Assembly: GCA_022800665.1 (NCBI GenBank)
Contig: JAAWQS010000031.1
Coordinates: 1-32,181, forward strand
DNA: 32,181 nt
DNA from: Oscillospiraceae bacterium
Lineage (GTDB): Bacteria; Bacillota; Clostridia; Oscillospirales; Oscillospiraceae
Reading direction: 5' to 3'
Shown: one piece after another, positions 13,754-21,723 of the stretch
Position numbering within the stretch: the first letter of the stretch is position 1
Layout of the letters: the number at the start of each line of letters is the position of its first letter
Program-made: the position numbers and the translations under genes
Notes under the pieces: generated by a model
Told to the model about the DNA's origin: nothing
The model's input: only the letters and a program-made list of their open reading frames with translations
Databases searched by the model: none

Positions 13754-15994
13754 CTAGCGCGGCCATTTTCCGGCGGCTTCCAGCTCCCGGCGGCGTTTGA
13801 CCATAAAGGTGGCGTCGTGGATGCCCTTGCTGCCGCGGCCAAAGCCCGCGTCCGCGCCGTTCTCCACCGCCAGCTCCGGGGTGATCTGGGTGCCGCCCGC
13901 AATGAAAATCACGCGGTCGCGCACGCCCATCTCGCGGGCCAGACGGTCGATGTTGGCGATGTTCTTGTAGTGGATATCGTCGTGGCTGATGATGGTGGAC
14001 GCCATAATCACGTCCGCATCCAGCTCCACGGCGGCGTTGACCAGCTTCTCCACCGGCACGGAGGTCCCCAGGTAGTGGACCTTAATGCCGTACTTCTCGA
14101 TGCCGCCGTGCTTGATGTCAATGATCTCCCGCAGGCCCACGGAGTGCTCGTCGTCGCCCACCGTGCCGCACACCACGACCATGGGTTTGCGCTCGATGTC
14201 CGCGCGAATCTCCTCGTCGCTCATCACGTCCGGCTCCTCGGGAATCTCCAGCTTATCCAAGTCGATATCCTGGCAGAACTTGCCCTTGACCTCCACGCGG
14301 GTACCCTCGGCCTGCTGCATGATCTCCCGGCTGATAACCTCCGGCTCCGCCAGACCCATGCGCCGGGCCACCTCCAGGGCGGCGGCTTCCGCCACCCGCT
14401 TGGATGTGGGGAAGAACATGTTCAGCATCACCGTGCCGTCGGCCAGCCACTCCATCTCCGGACGGACCGTGTGACAGTCCTTGCCCCGGTACTGGGCGGT
14501 CTCCTTCATGCGGACATTGACGTTGTCCTCCTCGTCCAGCTCGTCGATATAGACGATCTTCTCCGGCTGCTCCAGGGTGCAGCCGCCGATGAGGCTGGCC
14601 GGGTCATTGACCGCATTGGCATCGTACTGCGCTACGTTGTTGTAGCCGTAGTGGGCGGTAACGGGGGCCATATAGTCGTCCTCCCGCTTAAAGACAGTGC
14701 CTGCGCCTACGCCGCCGGCGGCCTCGCGGCAGATGCCGTCGCCGCCCCGCTCAGGATAGAAGCCGGAGTCCACAAAGAAGCCCTGCTCCACGGCGTTGAA
14801 GTAGCCGCCTACCGCCAGAATCTCCTCGAAGAACAGTACCGCCCGCTCCTTCAGCTCCCGGACCTTCTCCGGCAGAGGGCCGTCCTTGCGCAGCTCCACC
14901 ATATCCATCAGGCCGTCCAGTCCCAGCAGGGTCTGCTTGGCGGTGTCGCACGCCTCGATGTTGTAGATGTGCCAGGGTACATTCCGGCCCTCATCGGGGG
15001 TGATGGTGGACTGAATATCCGCGCTGGTCAGCTTGGAGATGAGCATATTGAGCACGTGGGTCACTGTTGCGTCCCGTGTGGAGGACTCAATATACTTGGT
15101 GTTCATCTGGGCGCGCATCCGGTACTCCGTGAACAGGTCCCGCAGCGCCACCGCATAGGGCAGGTCCATGAACACGCAGGGGGCCGGGGTGGCCGTGGGG
15201 GGAACGGTGGACAGGCAGACATTCTTCTTGTCAATGCCCACGCTGGCGGAGAACGCCGCGTTAATGGCGTGCTGCACCATCAGCTCCGGCATCACCTTCC
15301 ACGCCTCCCGCGCGGTGGCGTTGGCGTTGTGCGCGCCGTCGATCTGGGCCATGCCCGCCCAGGCGATGAGCTTTTTCGACTCGCAGGCGTCCACAAAGGA
15401 GCGGATCATATTGATATTGCGGTAAATGACATTGTACTGGGGGTCCTGGTGGACGCCGTTGACGCCCTCCTCGGCAAACATCACCGCCACCTCCGGTCCG
15501 GCTACGCCGGAGACATAGGAGTGGTAGTTGATGGGACGGCCCACTTCATCTTCAATCAGGTCCAGGGCCTTCCGCTGGGCGCGGACCTGCTTGCGGGTGA
15601 TGGGCACGCCGCCGATTCCCTGGGGGGTACCCTCAATCAGACCGTCGAAGTGGGACTGTCCGGCGGTGCGGATGACCATGATGTGGTCCGCGCCGTGGTG
15701 GGCGGCCATGCGCATACGGCGGATGTCGTCCTCAAAGCGGCCAGAGGCAATCTCGGTGGTGATGGAGGGAATGGGCTGGGGGTCGATGTTGTCGAAGTAG
15801 TGGGCCGTCATCAGGCCCACGCTCTCCCCGCCCATGGGCTCGGAAATCTCCCGGTAGACGAAGGGACCCGCGTGCTGGTCCTCCGCCGGTTTGCGCCAGA
15901 CCCAGTTTCTCCGCCGGGGGCGGTACTGGTCCAGGTCCTGCAAAATTTCCTCCACGTCAATGCGCTGGTCCATCTGCAATTTCTTTTCACTCAT
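13754..15994 (-). CDS. oraE: D-ornithine 4,5-aminomutase, large subunit OraE (adenosylcobalamin and PLP)
   Basis: 746 residues, the normal length for OraE. The first ~550 residues form the TIM-barrel region with PLP contacts, and a C-terminal Rossmann B12 domain begins near 600 (MVVVCGTVGDDEHSVG). D615-E-H617-S-V-G620 is the DxHxxG cobalt-ligand motif. K628 (IDIKHGG) is in the place of the Lys that binds PLP in the Clostridium sticklandii enzyme. With OraS it moves the terminal amino group of D-ornithine to give 2,4-diaminopentanoate. Its ATG overlaps the oraS stop (ATGA). No cobalamin riboswitch was seen before the operon. Confidence 0.95.
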   Translation of the reverse strand: MSEKKLQMDQRIDVEEILQDLDQYRPRRRNWVWRKPAEDQHAGPFVYREISEPMGGESVGLMTAHYFDNIDPQPIPSITTEIASGRFEDDIRRMRMAAHHGADHIMVIRTAGQSHFDGLIEGTPQGIGGVPITRKQVRAQRKALDLIEDEVGRPINYHSYVSGVAGPEVAVMFAEEGVNGVHQDPQYNVIYRNINMIRSFVDACESKKLIAWAGMAQIDGAHNANATAREAWKVMPELMVQHAINAAFSASVGIDKKNVCLSTVPPTATPAPCVFMDLPYAVALRDLFTEYRMRAQMNTKYIESSTRDATVTHVLNMLISKLTSADIQSTITPDEGRNVPWHIYNIEACDTAKQTLLGLDGLMDMVELRKDGPLPEKVRELKERAVLFFEEILAVGGYFNAVEQGFFVDSGFYPERGGDGICREAAGGVGAGTVFKREDDYMAPVTAHYGYNNVAQYDANAVNDPASLIGGCTLEQPEKIVYIDELDEEDNVNVRMKETAQYRGKDCHTVRPEMEWLADGTVMLNMFFPTSKRVAEAAALEVARRMGLAEPEVISREIMQQAEGTRVEVKGKFCQDIDLDKLEIPEEPDVMSDEEIRADIERKPMVVVCGTVGDDEHSVGLREIIDIKHGGIEKYGIKVHYLGTSVPVEKLVNAAVELDADVIMASTIISHDDIHYKNIANIDRLAREMGVRDRVIFIAGGTQITPELAVENGADAGFGRGSKGIHDATFMVKRRRELEAAGKWPR

Positions 15995-16359
15995 GCCTTG
16001 ACGCCTCCTTCAAAGAGACCGGCGGCCCGGTCCCACAGCTTTCCTTCTGCCAGGGCCGCGCCTGCGTCCCGGATGGACATGTTCTCCGCCTTGGACAGAC
16101 GGTAGACCACGTTCCCCACGCCGTGGCCGATGAGATCGTGCTCAATGGCCTGATCCACCATGGGCTTGGCCTCCAGGGAGGAGAAGCCCATACGCAGCAG
16201 CACGGAGCGTTCAATGGAGGGCGTGGTGTGGGTGCGTCCATACTCCAGCAGGGGGTCCACCACCTGCTGGGCCAGCTGCCAGAAATAATTTTTCAGTTCC
16301 TCGTCGCTCATCTTCCGCAGGTGTTCCCGGCGGCTCTCAAAATCGTCTGCTCTCTTCAT
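15991..16359 (-). CDS. oraS: D-ornithine 4,5-aminomutase, small subunit OraS
   Basis: 122 residues, all-helical, with the family features DDFESRREHLRKMSDEELK, EYGRTHTTPSIERSVLLRMG and HGVGNVVYRLSK. It forms the heterodimer core with OraE, which is encoded directly downstream with a 4-base overlap. The ATG follows agagggg. The ortB stop is upstream at a short gap, so it is in the same operon as ortB. Confidence 0.95.
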   Translation of the reverse strand: MKRADDFESRREHLRKMSDEELKNYFWQLAQQVVDPLLEYGRTHTTPSIERSVLLRMGFSSLEAKPMVDQAIEHDLIGHGVGNVVYRLSKAENMSIRDAGAALAEGKLWDRAAGLFEGGVKA

Positions 16360-16376
16360 CTCATTCCCCTCTCTTC

Positions 16377-17792
16377 TCAGGCGAGCTGATAGCCCAGTTC
16401 TGTCAATACGCCCTTGACAAAGGCGTCGCTGCTGTTGGTCTCCTCCGCCAGATAGGCGATCTCCGCGGCGGTCACGGGACCTGTGGCGCGGGTGGCCTGG
16501 CGGCGGATGAGGGATTTGCGCATATGGTCCAGATCAGCCTCCCGCGCTTTCAGCAGCGAGGGACGGGCGGGCAGGATAATATTGGAACCGGGAATCTCCT
16601 CCGCCGGGTCGCCGAACAGAATCTCAATGCCGTTTTTCCGGGCAAAGGCCAGCTGGGGCTGGATGTGCTTGCCCGCGCCGGTATACTCGGTCTCCTGGGC
16701 GACGATGATCTGGTCCTGGTCCATCTCCTGGGCCAGGGCGAAGGCGGCGGCCAGGCTGGTATTGCCGGCGGGCCCCTTCTCCATGCCCTCCAGGGTGGCC
16801 AGGGCTTCTGTAATATAGAATACCTCGCCCTGCTTTACCGTCACGTAGCGGTCCATGTACCGCAGGGGACGGGCGGCGCTGCGGGGTACGTCGCTGTGGT
16901 CGGGATCGGTGGCGTAGGGGACGCCAAAGCCGGTGTGGGCGGTGGTGAAGGACTTGCGGTTGAACTGCTGGTCAGAGGCCATGCTCAGGCCCTTCAGGTC
17001 CACGGACGCGGCGATAATCTTCGCCTTGCTGCCCGCCTTGCGCAGGCCGCGGGCGGTACCGGTGAGGTTGCCGCCGCCGGCGTTGGCGCACACCACCACG
17101 TCGGCGTCTCTGCCGCAGCGGTCGCGGAACTGATGGGCCAGCTCCCATCCCAGGGTCTCCACGCCGCCCACGCCAAAGGCGGAGTACAGGGAGGCATTGA
17201 AAAAGCCGGTCTCCTCCAGCATCATCAGCACCTCATAGAACAGCTCAGGACCCACAGACAGCTGGAGCACTTCCGCGCCCAGGGCCTCGCACTTGCGGGC
17301 TTTTTCCACGATCTCCGGCTGGCCGCTGCCCTTGGAGTCGTAGCACTCCTGGACAATGATGCACTTCAGGCCCTGCATCGCGGCCTGGGAAGCCACTGCC
17401 GCGCCATAGTTGCCGCTGGTGGCGGCGATGACGCCCTTGTAGCCCATCTTTTTGGCCTGGTAGACGGAGGCCACCGCCCGGCGTTCCTTAAAGCTTCCGG
17501 CGGGGTTGGAAGCCTCGTCCTTGACGAAAATGCGCGCGCCCTTGCCGGGAGCGGCGCACTTGCGGGCCAGCTCGGTCAGGTTCTTCAGCTCGAAGATGGG
17601 GGTGTTGCCCACGTTGAACTGCTGCTGCAGGCGGATGTGATCCTCCAGGGTGTAGCCGGTGTCGTTCATCATGTCCTCGTAGCGGAAAGCGATGGAACCG
17701 GTCTCGTAGCGGCTGTAGTCCACGCCCATGGCCTTGTTGATAATCTCACCCTTGCGGCCTGTGACGGCCTGATAGCTCTTATCTACGATCAT
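16377..17792 (-). CDS. ortB: 2-amino-4-ketopentanoate thiolase, beta subunit OrtB (PLP)
   Basis: 471 residues of the fold-type II (threonine synthase-like) PLP family. K102 in NPAGSFKERRA is the internal-aldimine lysine, ATSGNYGAAVASQA is the substrate/phosphate region, and CANAGGGNLTG is the PLP phosphate-binding glycine loop. With OrtA it cleaves 2-amino-4-oxopentanoate with CoA to alanine and acetyl-CoA, the energy-yielding step of the pathway. The ATG overlaps the ortA stop (ATGA). OrtB is normally about this length. Confidence 0.95.
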   Translation of the reverse strand: MIVDKSYQAVTGRKGEIINKAMGVDYSRYETGSIAFRYEDMMNDTGYTLEDHIRLQQQFNVGNTPIFELKNLTELARKCAAPGKGARIFVKDEASNPAGSFKERRAVASVYQAKKMGYKGVIAATSGNYGAAVASQAAMQGLKCIIVQECYDSKGSGQPEIVEKARKCEALGAEVLQLSVGPELFYEVLMMLEETGFFNASLYSAFGVGGVETLGWELAHQFRDRCGRDADVVVCANAGGGNLTGTARGLRKAGSKAKIIAASVDLKGLSMASDQQFNRKSFTTAHTGFGVPYATDPDHSDVPRSAARPLRYMDRYVTVKQGEVFYITEALATLEGMEKGPAGNTSLAAAFALAQEMDQDQIIVAQETEYTGAGKHIQPQLAFARKNGIEILFGDPAEEIPGSNIILPARPSLLKAREADLDHMRKSLIRRQATRATGPVTAAEIAYLAEETNSSDAFVKGVLTELGYQLA

Positions 17793-18094
17793 ACCTGTTC
17801 ACCTCCGAATAACGCGCCCCGCAGCTGCTCTTCCATCTCCAGAATCTCCGGCACAAAACAGCCGTAGTTCAGCTCATAGCAGGGGTCCACTTCAATCATG
17901 CGTCCGTGCTCCTCGCGGCCCGCGCGGGTCAGCACGGTGACATCGTCGCCAATCTCTGCGCTCTCGTTGAGCAGCCGGCCCTTCACCCACATCTCCAGGG
18001 GGACCAGCTTGGTGTCCTCCGGCAGCTTGCCGGTTCTCTGCTCCGGCTCCAGCACACTGCGGTGGACCCGGACCCAATCGTTTTTCTTGGCCAT
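17789..18094 (-). CDS. ortA: 2-amino-4-ketopentanoate thiolase, alpha subunit OrtA
   Basis: 101 residues, the small partner of OrtB. It carries the family segments DWVRVHRSVLEPEQRTGKLP and VTVLTRAGREEHGRM. It is translationally coupled to ortB through a 4-base overlap. The ATG follows gggaggag. The terminator-like hairpin and T5 tract at 18114-18157 lie directly upstream of its SD, so its expression depends on readthrough from ord. Confidence 0.93.
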   Translation of the reverse strand: MAKKNDWVRVHRSVLEPEQRTGKLPEDTKLVPLEMWVKGRLLNESAEIGDDVTVLTRAGREEHGRMIEVDPCYELNYGCFVPEILEMEEQLRGALFGGEQV

Positions 18095-18113
18095 AGTCTC
18101 CTCCCAATTATAT

Positions 18114-18157
18114 AAAAATCCAGACCCGGCGGCAGGGCGGACCCCACCGCCAGGTCT
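18114..18157 (-). terminator. Attenuator-like terminator between ord and ortA
   Basis: On the minus strand, AGACCTGGCGG pairs with CCGCCGGGTCT (18147-18157 with 18122-18132), 11 bp with one G-U pair and a 14-base loop, followed after GGA by TTTTT (18114-18118). It has the form of an intrinsic terminator, but the operon continues 20 bases later with the ortA SD. The hairpin shares 19 of 20 bases with the element at 13603-13622. Confidence 0.65.
18126..18145 (-). repeat. Copy A of a dispersed intergenic hairpin element
   Basis: These 20 bases match 13603-13622 with one difference (G/A), same orientation. On the minus strand the shared core is GGGGTCCGCYCTGCCGCCGG. Both copies lie between genes of the ornithine operon, and both form the 3' arm and loop of a stem-loop. 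Confidence 0.6.
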
Positions 18158-18186
18158 TTAGTCAGCTCACAATATGAAAGAACGAA

Positions 18187-19254
18187 TTACTTGACGATCT
18201 TGCGGCTGGGGTCGATGCGGTTGCGCATGTCGCCCATGATGGCGCGGGGTACGGGCAGGGTCAGCATGGTGTGCAGGCCCGGCTCGGCGTTGATGATCTG
18301 GGGAATCATGTTCACGCACATAGCGATGGTGCCGATGCCGCCGTCAATCTCCGGGGAGTTGAGCATATTCACAGCGGGGGTGCCGTTGATAATCACGTAG
18401 TCGCCGGTCTGGACGCCCACCTGCTCCGGCTCGATCTGCTGGGGGTGATCCATCTCAATGAGGCACTTGCCGTCCTTATAGCCCCAGGCCTTCATAGCCA
18501 CGCCCGCCACGCTGCCGGCAGCGGCGAAGCCGTAGGGACTCTTGCGGTCCACGTCGGTGACGATGGGCTCCATGTCCTGCTTGAAGTCGTCCAGGTCCCA
18601 GCCGATGCCATCGGCGATCATGCCCACGCTCTCCGCAAACCCCACGTGGCCGGACAGGTGGCCGGAGCCCTTGCCCTCTTTGCGCAGGTAGAACTCCTCC
18701 TTGCTGATGCCGATGCCCTGCTCCTCCATGACGGCGGGGCCGAAGGGGGAGAGGCTGTTGACGCGGCGGGAAACGATGTGCTCCACATCCTCCATGCAGC
18801 CGGTCCAGATGAGCACCAGCAGGTCCATAATCAGGCCCGGATTGATGCCGGTACCCAGCACGGACACGCCGTTGGCCTTGGCGATGCGGTCCAGCTCCTC
18901 GGTCAGCTCCGGCTCCTGGGCCTTGGGATAGGCCATTTCCTCAGCGGAGGTGATGACGTTGATGCCCTGCTCCAAAATAAACTTAATCCGGGGGAAAGCC
19001 TGCTTGGTGAAGGAATCCGTGCACAGCAGCACCACGTCCGCTGCGCCGGGCTTGATGACGTCCTGCTCCGCCTGAATGATGACGTCGGGACGGTCGCCCC
19101 GCTCGGTCTTGATATAGTCGTACATGCTGGTACCGATCTTCTTGCCGCGGCCAGCCACGCCGACGATATCCACGCCCTTCTTCTTCAGCAGCATGTCGGC
19201 CATACCGCCGCCCATAGCGCCCAGACCCCAGATAATTACCTTTACGTTTTCCAT
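18187..19254 (-). CDS. ord: 2,4-diaminopentanoate dehydrogenase Ord
   Basis: 355 residues with an N-terminal NAD(P)-binding Rossmann fold: VIIWGLGAMGGGMADMLL shows the GxGxxG loop. A dihydrodipicolinate reductase-like catalytic domain follows from about 125 with LGTGINPGLIMDLLVL. Ord oxidatively deaminates 2,4-diaminopentanoate to 2-amino-4-oxopentanoate with release of ammonia, and reduces NAD(P)+. The ATG follows tggaggt. It is the first gene of the ornithine operon, with its promoter at 19300-19328. Its orthologues in C. sticklandii and relatives carry the same role. Confidence 0.95.
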   Translation of the reverse strand: MENVKVIIWGLGAMGGGMADMLLKKKGVDIVGVAGRGKKIGTSMYDYIKTERGDRPDVIIQAEQDVIKPGAADVVLLCTDSFTKQAFPRIKFILEQGINVITSAEEMAYPKAQEPELTEELDRIAKANGVSVLGTGINPGLIMDLLVLIWTGCMEDVEHIVSRRVNSLSPFGPAVMEEQGIGISKEEFYLRKEGKGSGHLSGHVGFAESVGMIADGIGWDLDDFKQDMEPIVTDVDRKSPYGFAAAGSVAGVAMKAWGYKDGKCLIEMDHPQQIEPEQVGVQTGDYVIINGTPAVNMLNSPEIDGGIGTIAMCVNMIPQIINAEPGLHTMLTLPVPRAIMGDMRNRIDPSRKIVK

Positions 19255-19280
19255 AGTGTACCTCCATCACAAAAATTTGG

Positions 19281-19309
19281 TTGCGTTTTCCATATTTTTA
19301 TTATATACT
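19281..19309 (+). promoter_or_regulatory. Promoter of the LysR gene, overlapping the ord promoter
   Basis: TTGCGT (19281-19286), a 17-base spacer and TATACT (19304-19309). Its -10 shares bases 19304-19305 with the opposing -10 of ord. The leader to the ATG at 19386 would be about 70 bases. Confidence 0.55.
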
Positions 19310-19328
19310 GCCAAATAGTATTACACAA
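19300..19328 (-). promoter_or_regulatory. Promoter of the ornithine operon (ord)
   Basis: On the minus strand, TTGTGT (19323-19328), a 17-base spacer and consensus TATAAT (19300-19305). The start would be near 19293, about 39 bases before the ord ATG. ATTTGG/CCAAAT (19275-19280 with 19311-19316) and TACT/AGTA around 19306-19320 are weak dyads that could belong to LysR-type sites. Confidence 0.65.
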
Positions 19329-19385
19329 GCAAATATTCCTCATGTTATACATTCCAATTCAGAATGGAGGGTGGAAAAACTTACC

Positions 19386-20258
19386 ATGAGTTTGCAGAAA
19401 TATACTGCTCTGCTGAAGACGGTGGAACTGGGGAGCATCAGCCGGGCGGCGGAGGAAATGGGGTATACCCAGTCGGCGGTGAGCCGGATGATCGCGGATC
19501 TGGAGGAGCAGTGGGGCCTGGACCTGCTGCGGAGGAGCCGGGCGGGGGTGTCGCTGACCTCTTCCGGAAAGCGGCTCCTGCCCATTCTCCGCTCCATCAA
19601 CGCCGACTGCTCGGAGCTGGAGTATACCATCGGAGAACTCCACGGCCTGCGCCGGGGCCTGATCCGGGTGGGGACGTTTACCAGCGTGGCGGACATGTGG
19701 CTGCCCAGACTGCTGCAATCCTTCCAGCGGTCCTTTCCCAACATTGAGTTTGAGCTGAAAAACAGCGAGAACTATTCGGAAATCGAGTCCTGGATCATTC
19801 ACGGACAGGTGGACTGCGGCTTTGTCAGTATGCCCACTGCCAACGATCTGGATACGGTCTTTCTCCAACGGGACATGCTGGTGGCGGTACTGCCGCCGGA
19901 CCACCCTATGGCGGACGAGGCGGTGTTTCCCGCCCGGCAGCTGACAGAGGAGCCGTTCATCAAATTGAACGAGGTGGACTATGAGATCGCGCGGTTCATG
20001 GACCGGACCGGCATCCATCCCCACGTCCGCTACGAGGTCAGCGGGGACCACACTATCCTGTCCATGGTGGAAATGGGGCTGGGCGTCAGCGTGATGCACT
20101 CCCTCCTCGCCGGATGCGGGCGGTACAACGTGGTGTGGAAAAATCTTGACGTGCGGCAGTACCGGGACATCGGGTTGGCCACGGCAAAAAATGTGCGGAT
20201 TTCCAGTCTGGTCAAGCTCTTTGTGGAGCAGGCGGCGGGAAGAAGCCGTCTGCTGTAA
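19386..20258 (+). CDS. LysR-family transcriptional regulator, probable regulator of the ornithine operon
   Basis: 290 residues. The winged helix-turn-helix occupies residues 3-62 (LLKTVELGSISRAAEEMGYT, then QSAVSRMIADLEEQWGLDLL). A periplasmic-binding-like effector domain runs from about 88 (LRRGLIRVGTFTSVADMWLP) to the end. It is divergent from ord with overlapping promoters, the usual layout for a LysR activator and its target; the effector could be ornithine or a pathway intermediate (inference). The ATG at 19386 places the HTH at the usual distance. The best SD (ggaggg at 19366) is 14 bases upstream, rather long. An upstream GTG would be directly against that SD. Confidence 0.85.
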   Translation: MSLQKYTALLKTVELGSISRAAEEMGYTQSAVSRMIADLEEQWGLDLLRRSRAGVSLTSSGKRLLPILRSINADCSELEYTIGELHGLRRGLIRVGTFTSVADMWLPRLLQSFQRSFPNIEFELKNSENYSEIESWIIHGQVDCGFVSMPTANDLDTVFLQRDMLVAVLPPDHPMADEAVFPARQLTEEPFIKLNEVDYEIARFMDRTGIHPHVRYEVSGDHTILSMVEMGLGVSVMHSLLAGCGRYNVVWKNLDVRQYRDIGLATAKNVRISSLVKLFVEQAAGRSRLL

Positions 20259-20261
20259 CCC

Positions 20262-20290
20262 TTCCCTTTTCCGGCTGGATATGGTATACT
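20262..20290 (+). promoter_or_regulatory. Possible extended -10 promoter of deoC
   Basis: TGGTATACT (20282-20290) is an extended -10; the -35 region TTCCCT (20262-20267) is poor at 17-base spacing. The start would be about 16 bases before the deoC ATG. Confidence 0.4.
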
Positions 20291-20312
20291 GAAATAAAAG
20301 GAGGAATGCGCT

Positions 20313-20972
20313 ATGGATTTGAACAGAATACTGGGGGCGGTGGACCACACGCTGCTGAACCCGGCGGCCACCTGGGGGCAGGTCCGGACGGTCTGCGATG
20401 ACGGCGTGCGGTACCGCACCGCTTCCGTCTGCATCCCGCCCAGCTTTGTCAGGCAGGCGAGAGACTACCTGGGGGACCGCCTCCCCGTCTGCACGGTCAT
20501 CGGCTTCCCCAACGGCTACAGCTCCACGGCGGCAAAGTGTTTCGAGGCGGGGGACGCTGTGGACAGCGGCGCGGACGAGATCGACATGGTCATCAATATT
20601 GGCTGGGCGAAAGATAACAGATGGGACGATTTGCTGCATGAAATACAGGCCGTAAAAAATGTCTGCCGCGGCAGAATCCTGAAAGTAATTGTTGAAACGT
20701 GCCTGCTGACGGAGACAGAAAAAATCCAGCTCTGCCGGATTGTGTCGGACGCCGGGGCGGACTTCATCAAGACCTCCACCGGCTTTGCCGGGGGCGGAGC
20801 CACCCGCGAGGACGTGGCGCTGTTCGCCAGGTATGTCCAGCCGCATGTGAAGATTAAAGCCGCCGGAGGCATCTCCGGCCTGGAGGACGCGGAGGCGTTC
20901 TTACAGCTGGGCGCGTCCCGTCTGGGGACCAGCCGGATTGTCAAGGCGGTCAAGGAACTGGAACAACCGTAA
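20313..20972 (+). CDS. deoC: Deoxyribose-phosphate aldolase
   Basis: 219 residues, a class I aldolase TIM barrel. The N-terminal LNRILGAVDHTLLNP is typical. The Schiff-base lysine is expected in FIKTSTGF and a second active-site lysine in the IKAAGGI strand. ILKVIVETCLL is the preceding barrel strand. DeoC splits 2-deoxyribose 5-phosphate to acetaldehyde and glyceraldehyde 3-phosphate in nucleoside catabolism. The ATG follows aaaggagg. The next gene is a purine nucleoside phosphorylase 21 bases on, so the two form a deoxynucleoside salvage unit. Confidence 0.95.
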   Translation: MDLNRILGAVDHTLLNPAATWGQVRTVCDDGVRYRTASVCIPPSFVRQARDYLGDRLPVCTVIGFPNGYSSTAAKCFEAGDAVDSGADEIDMVINIGWAKDNRWDDLLHEIQAVKNVCRGRILKVIVETCLLTETEKIQLCRIVSDAGADFIKTSTGFAGGGATREDVALFARYVQPHVKIKAAGGISGLEDAEAFLQLGASRLGTSRIVKAVKELEQP

Positions 20973-20993
20973 CAGAGAAAGGAAGGTACCAAT

Positions 20994-21713
20994 ATGTCAA
21001 CACCTCACAATGGAGCAAAGCCCGGCGATTTCGCCAAAACGGTACTGATGCCCGGCGACCCCCTCCGCGCCGCTTTTATCGCGGAGACCTTTTTGGACAG
21101 CCCCCGGCTGGTGAACAACGTCCGGGGGATTCAGGGCTACACCGGCACGTACCGGGGCGTACCGGTATCTGTGATGGCCTCCGGTATGGGAATGCCGTCT
21201 ATGGGTATTTATTGTCATGAATTATACAAAGAGTACGAAGTAGAGAATATTTTGCGCATCGGCTCCGCAGGGGCGATCAGCAGGCGGCTGCAGCTGCGGG
21301 ACGTCGTCGCCGCCCAGGGCGTGTGTACCAACTCCAACTTTGCCCACCAGTTCCAGCTGCCTGGGACCTTCGCGCCCATTGCCGACTTCACCCTGCTGGA
21401 GACGGCGGTGGGGGCCGCCAGGGAGATGGGGGTGGAGATGCCGGTGGGGAACCTTCTTTCCTCCGACACCTTCTATGACGCCTCCAACAGTACCATGAAA
21501 TGGGCGGAGATGGGGGTGCTGGCGGTGGAGATGGAAGCCGCCGCGCTGTATATGACCGCCGCCTGTCTGGGGAAACGGGCGCTGGCGATCTGCTCCATTT
21601 CCGACAGCATCGTCACCGGGGAGGCCCTGTCCGCCGAAGACCGGCAGACCACATTTACCACCATGATGAAAATCGCACTGGAAACTGCCGTCAAAATGGC
21701 AGAGAAAGAATGA
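20994..21713 (+). CDS. deoD: Purine nucleoside phosphorylase, DeoD type
   Basis: 239 residues of the hexameric NP-I family. The start MSTPHNGAKPGDFAKTVLMP leads into the phosphate-binding GDPLRA. ASGMGMPSMGIY and ILRIGSAGAI follow, and VLAVEMEAAALY carries the purine/ribose-binding Glu residues. It phosphorolyses purine (deoxy)nucleosides to base and (deoxy)ribose 1-phosphate. It pairs functionally with DeoC; no phosphopentomutase gene is in the window. The ATG has SD aggaagg at a good distance. Confidence 0.95.
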   Translation: MSTPHNGAKPGDFAKTVLMPGDPLRAAFIAETFLDSPRLVNNVRGIQGYTGTYRGVPVSVMASGMGMPSMGIYCHELYKEYEVENILRIGSAGAISRRLQLRDVVAAQGVCTNSNFAHQFQLPGTFAPIADFTLLETAVGAAREMGVEMPVGNLLSSDTFYDASNSTMKWAEMGVLAVEMEAAALYMTAACLGKRALAICSISDSIVTGEALSAEDRQTTFTTMMKIALETAVKMAEKE

Positions 21714-21723
21714 GGAGACGACT

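Noticed and set aside
12779-16105. Plus-strand open frame of 1108 codons antisense to oraS, oraE and the GlmL-like gene
   Set aside because: It is a His/Leu/Val-rich shadow of GC-biased minus-strand genes; it matches no family, while both minus-strand genes have full motifs and SDs.
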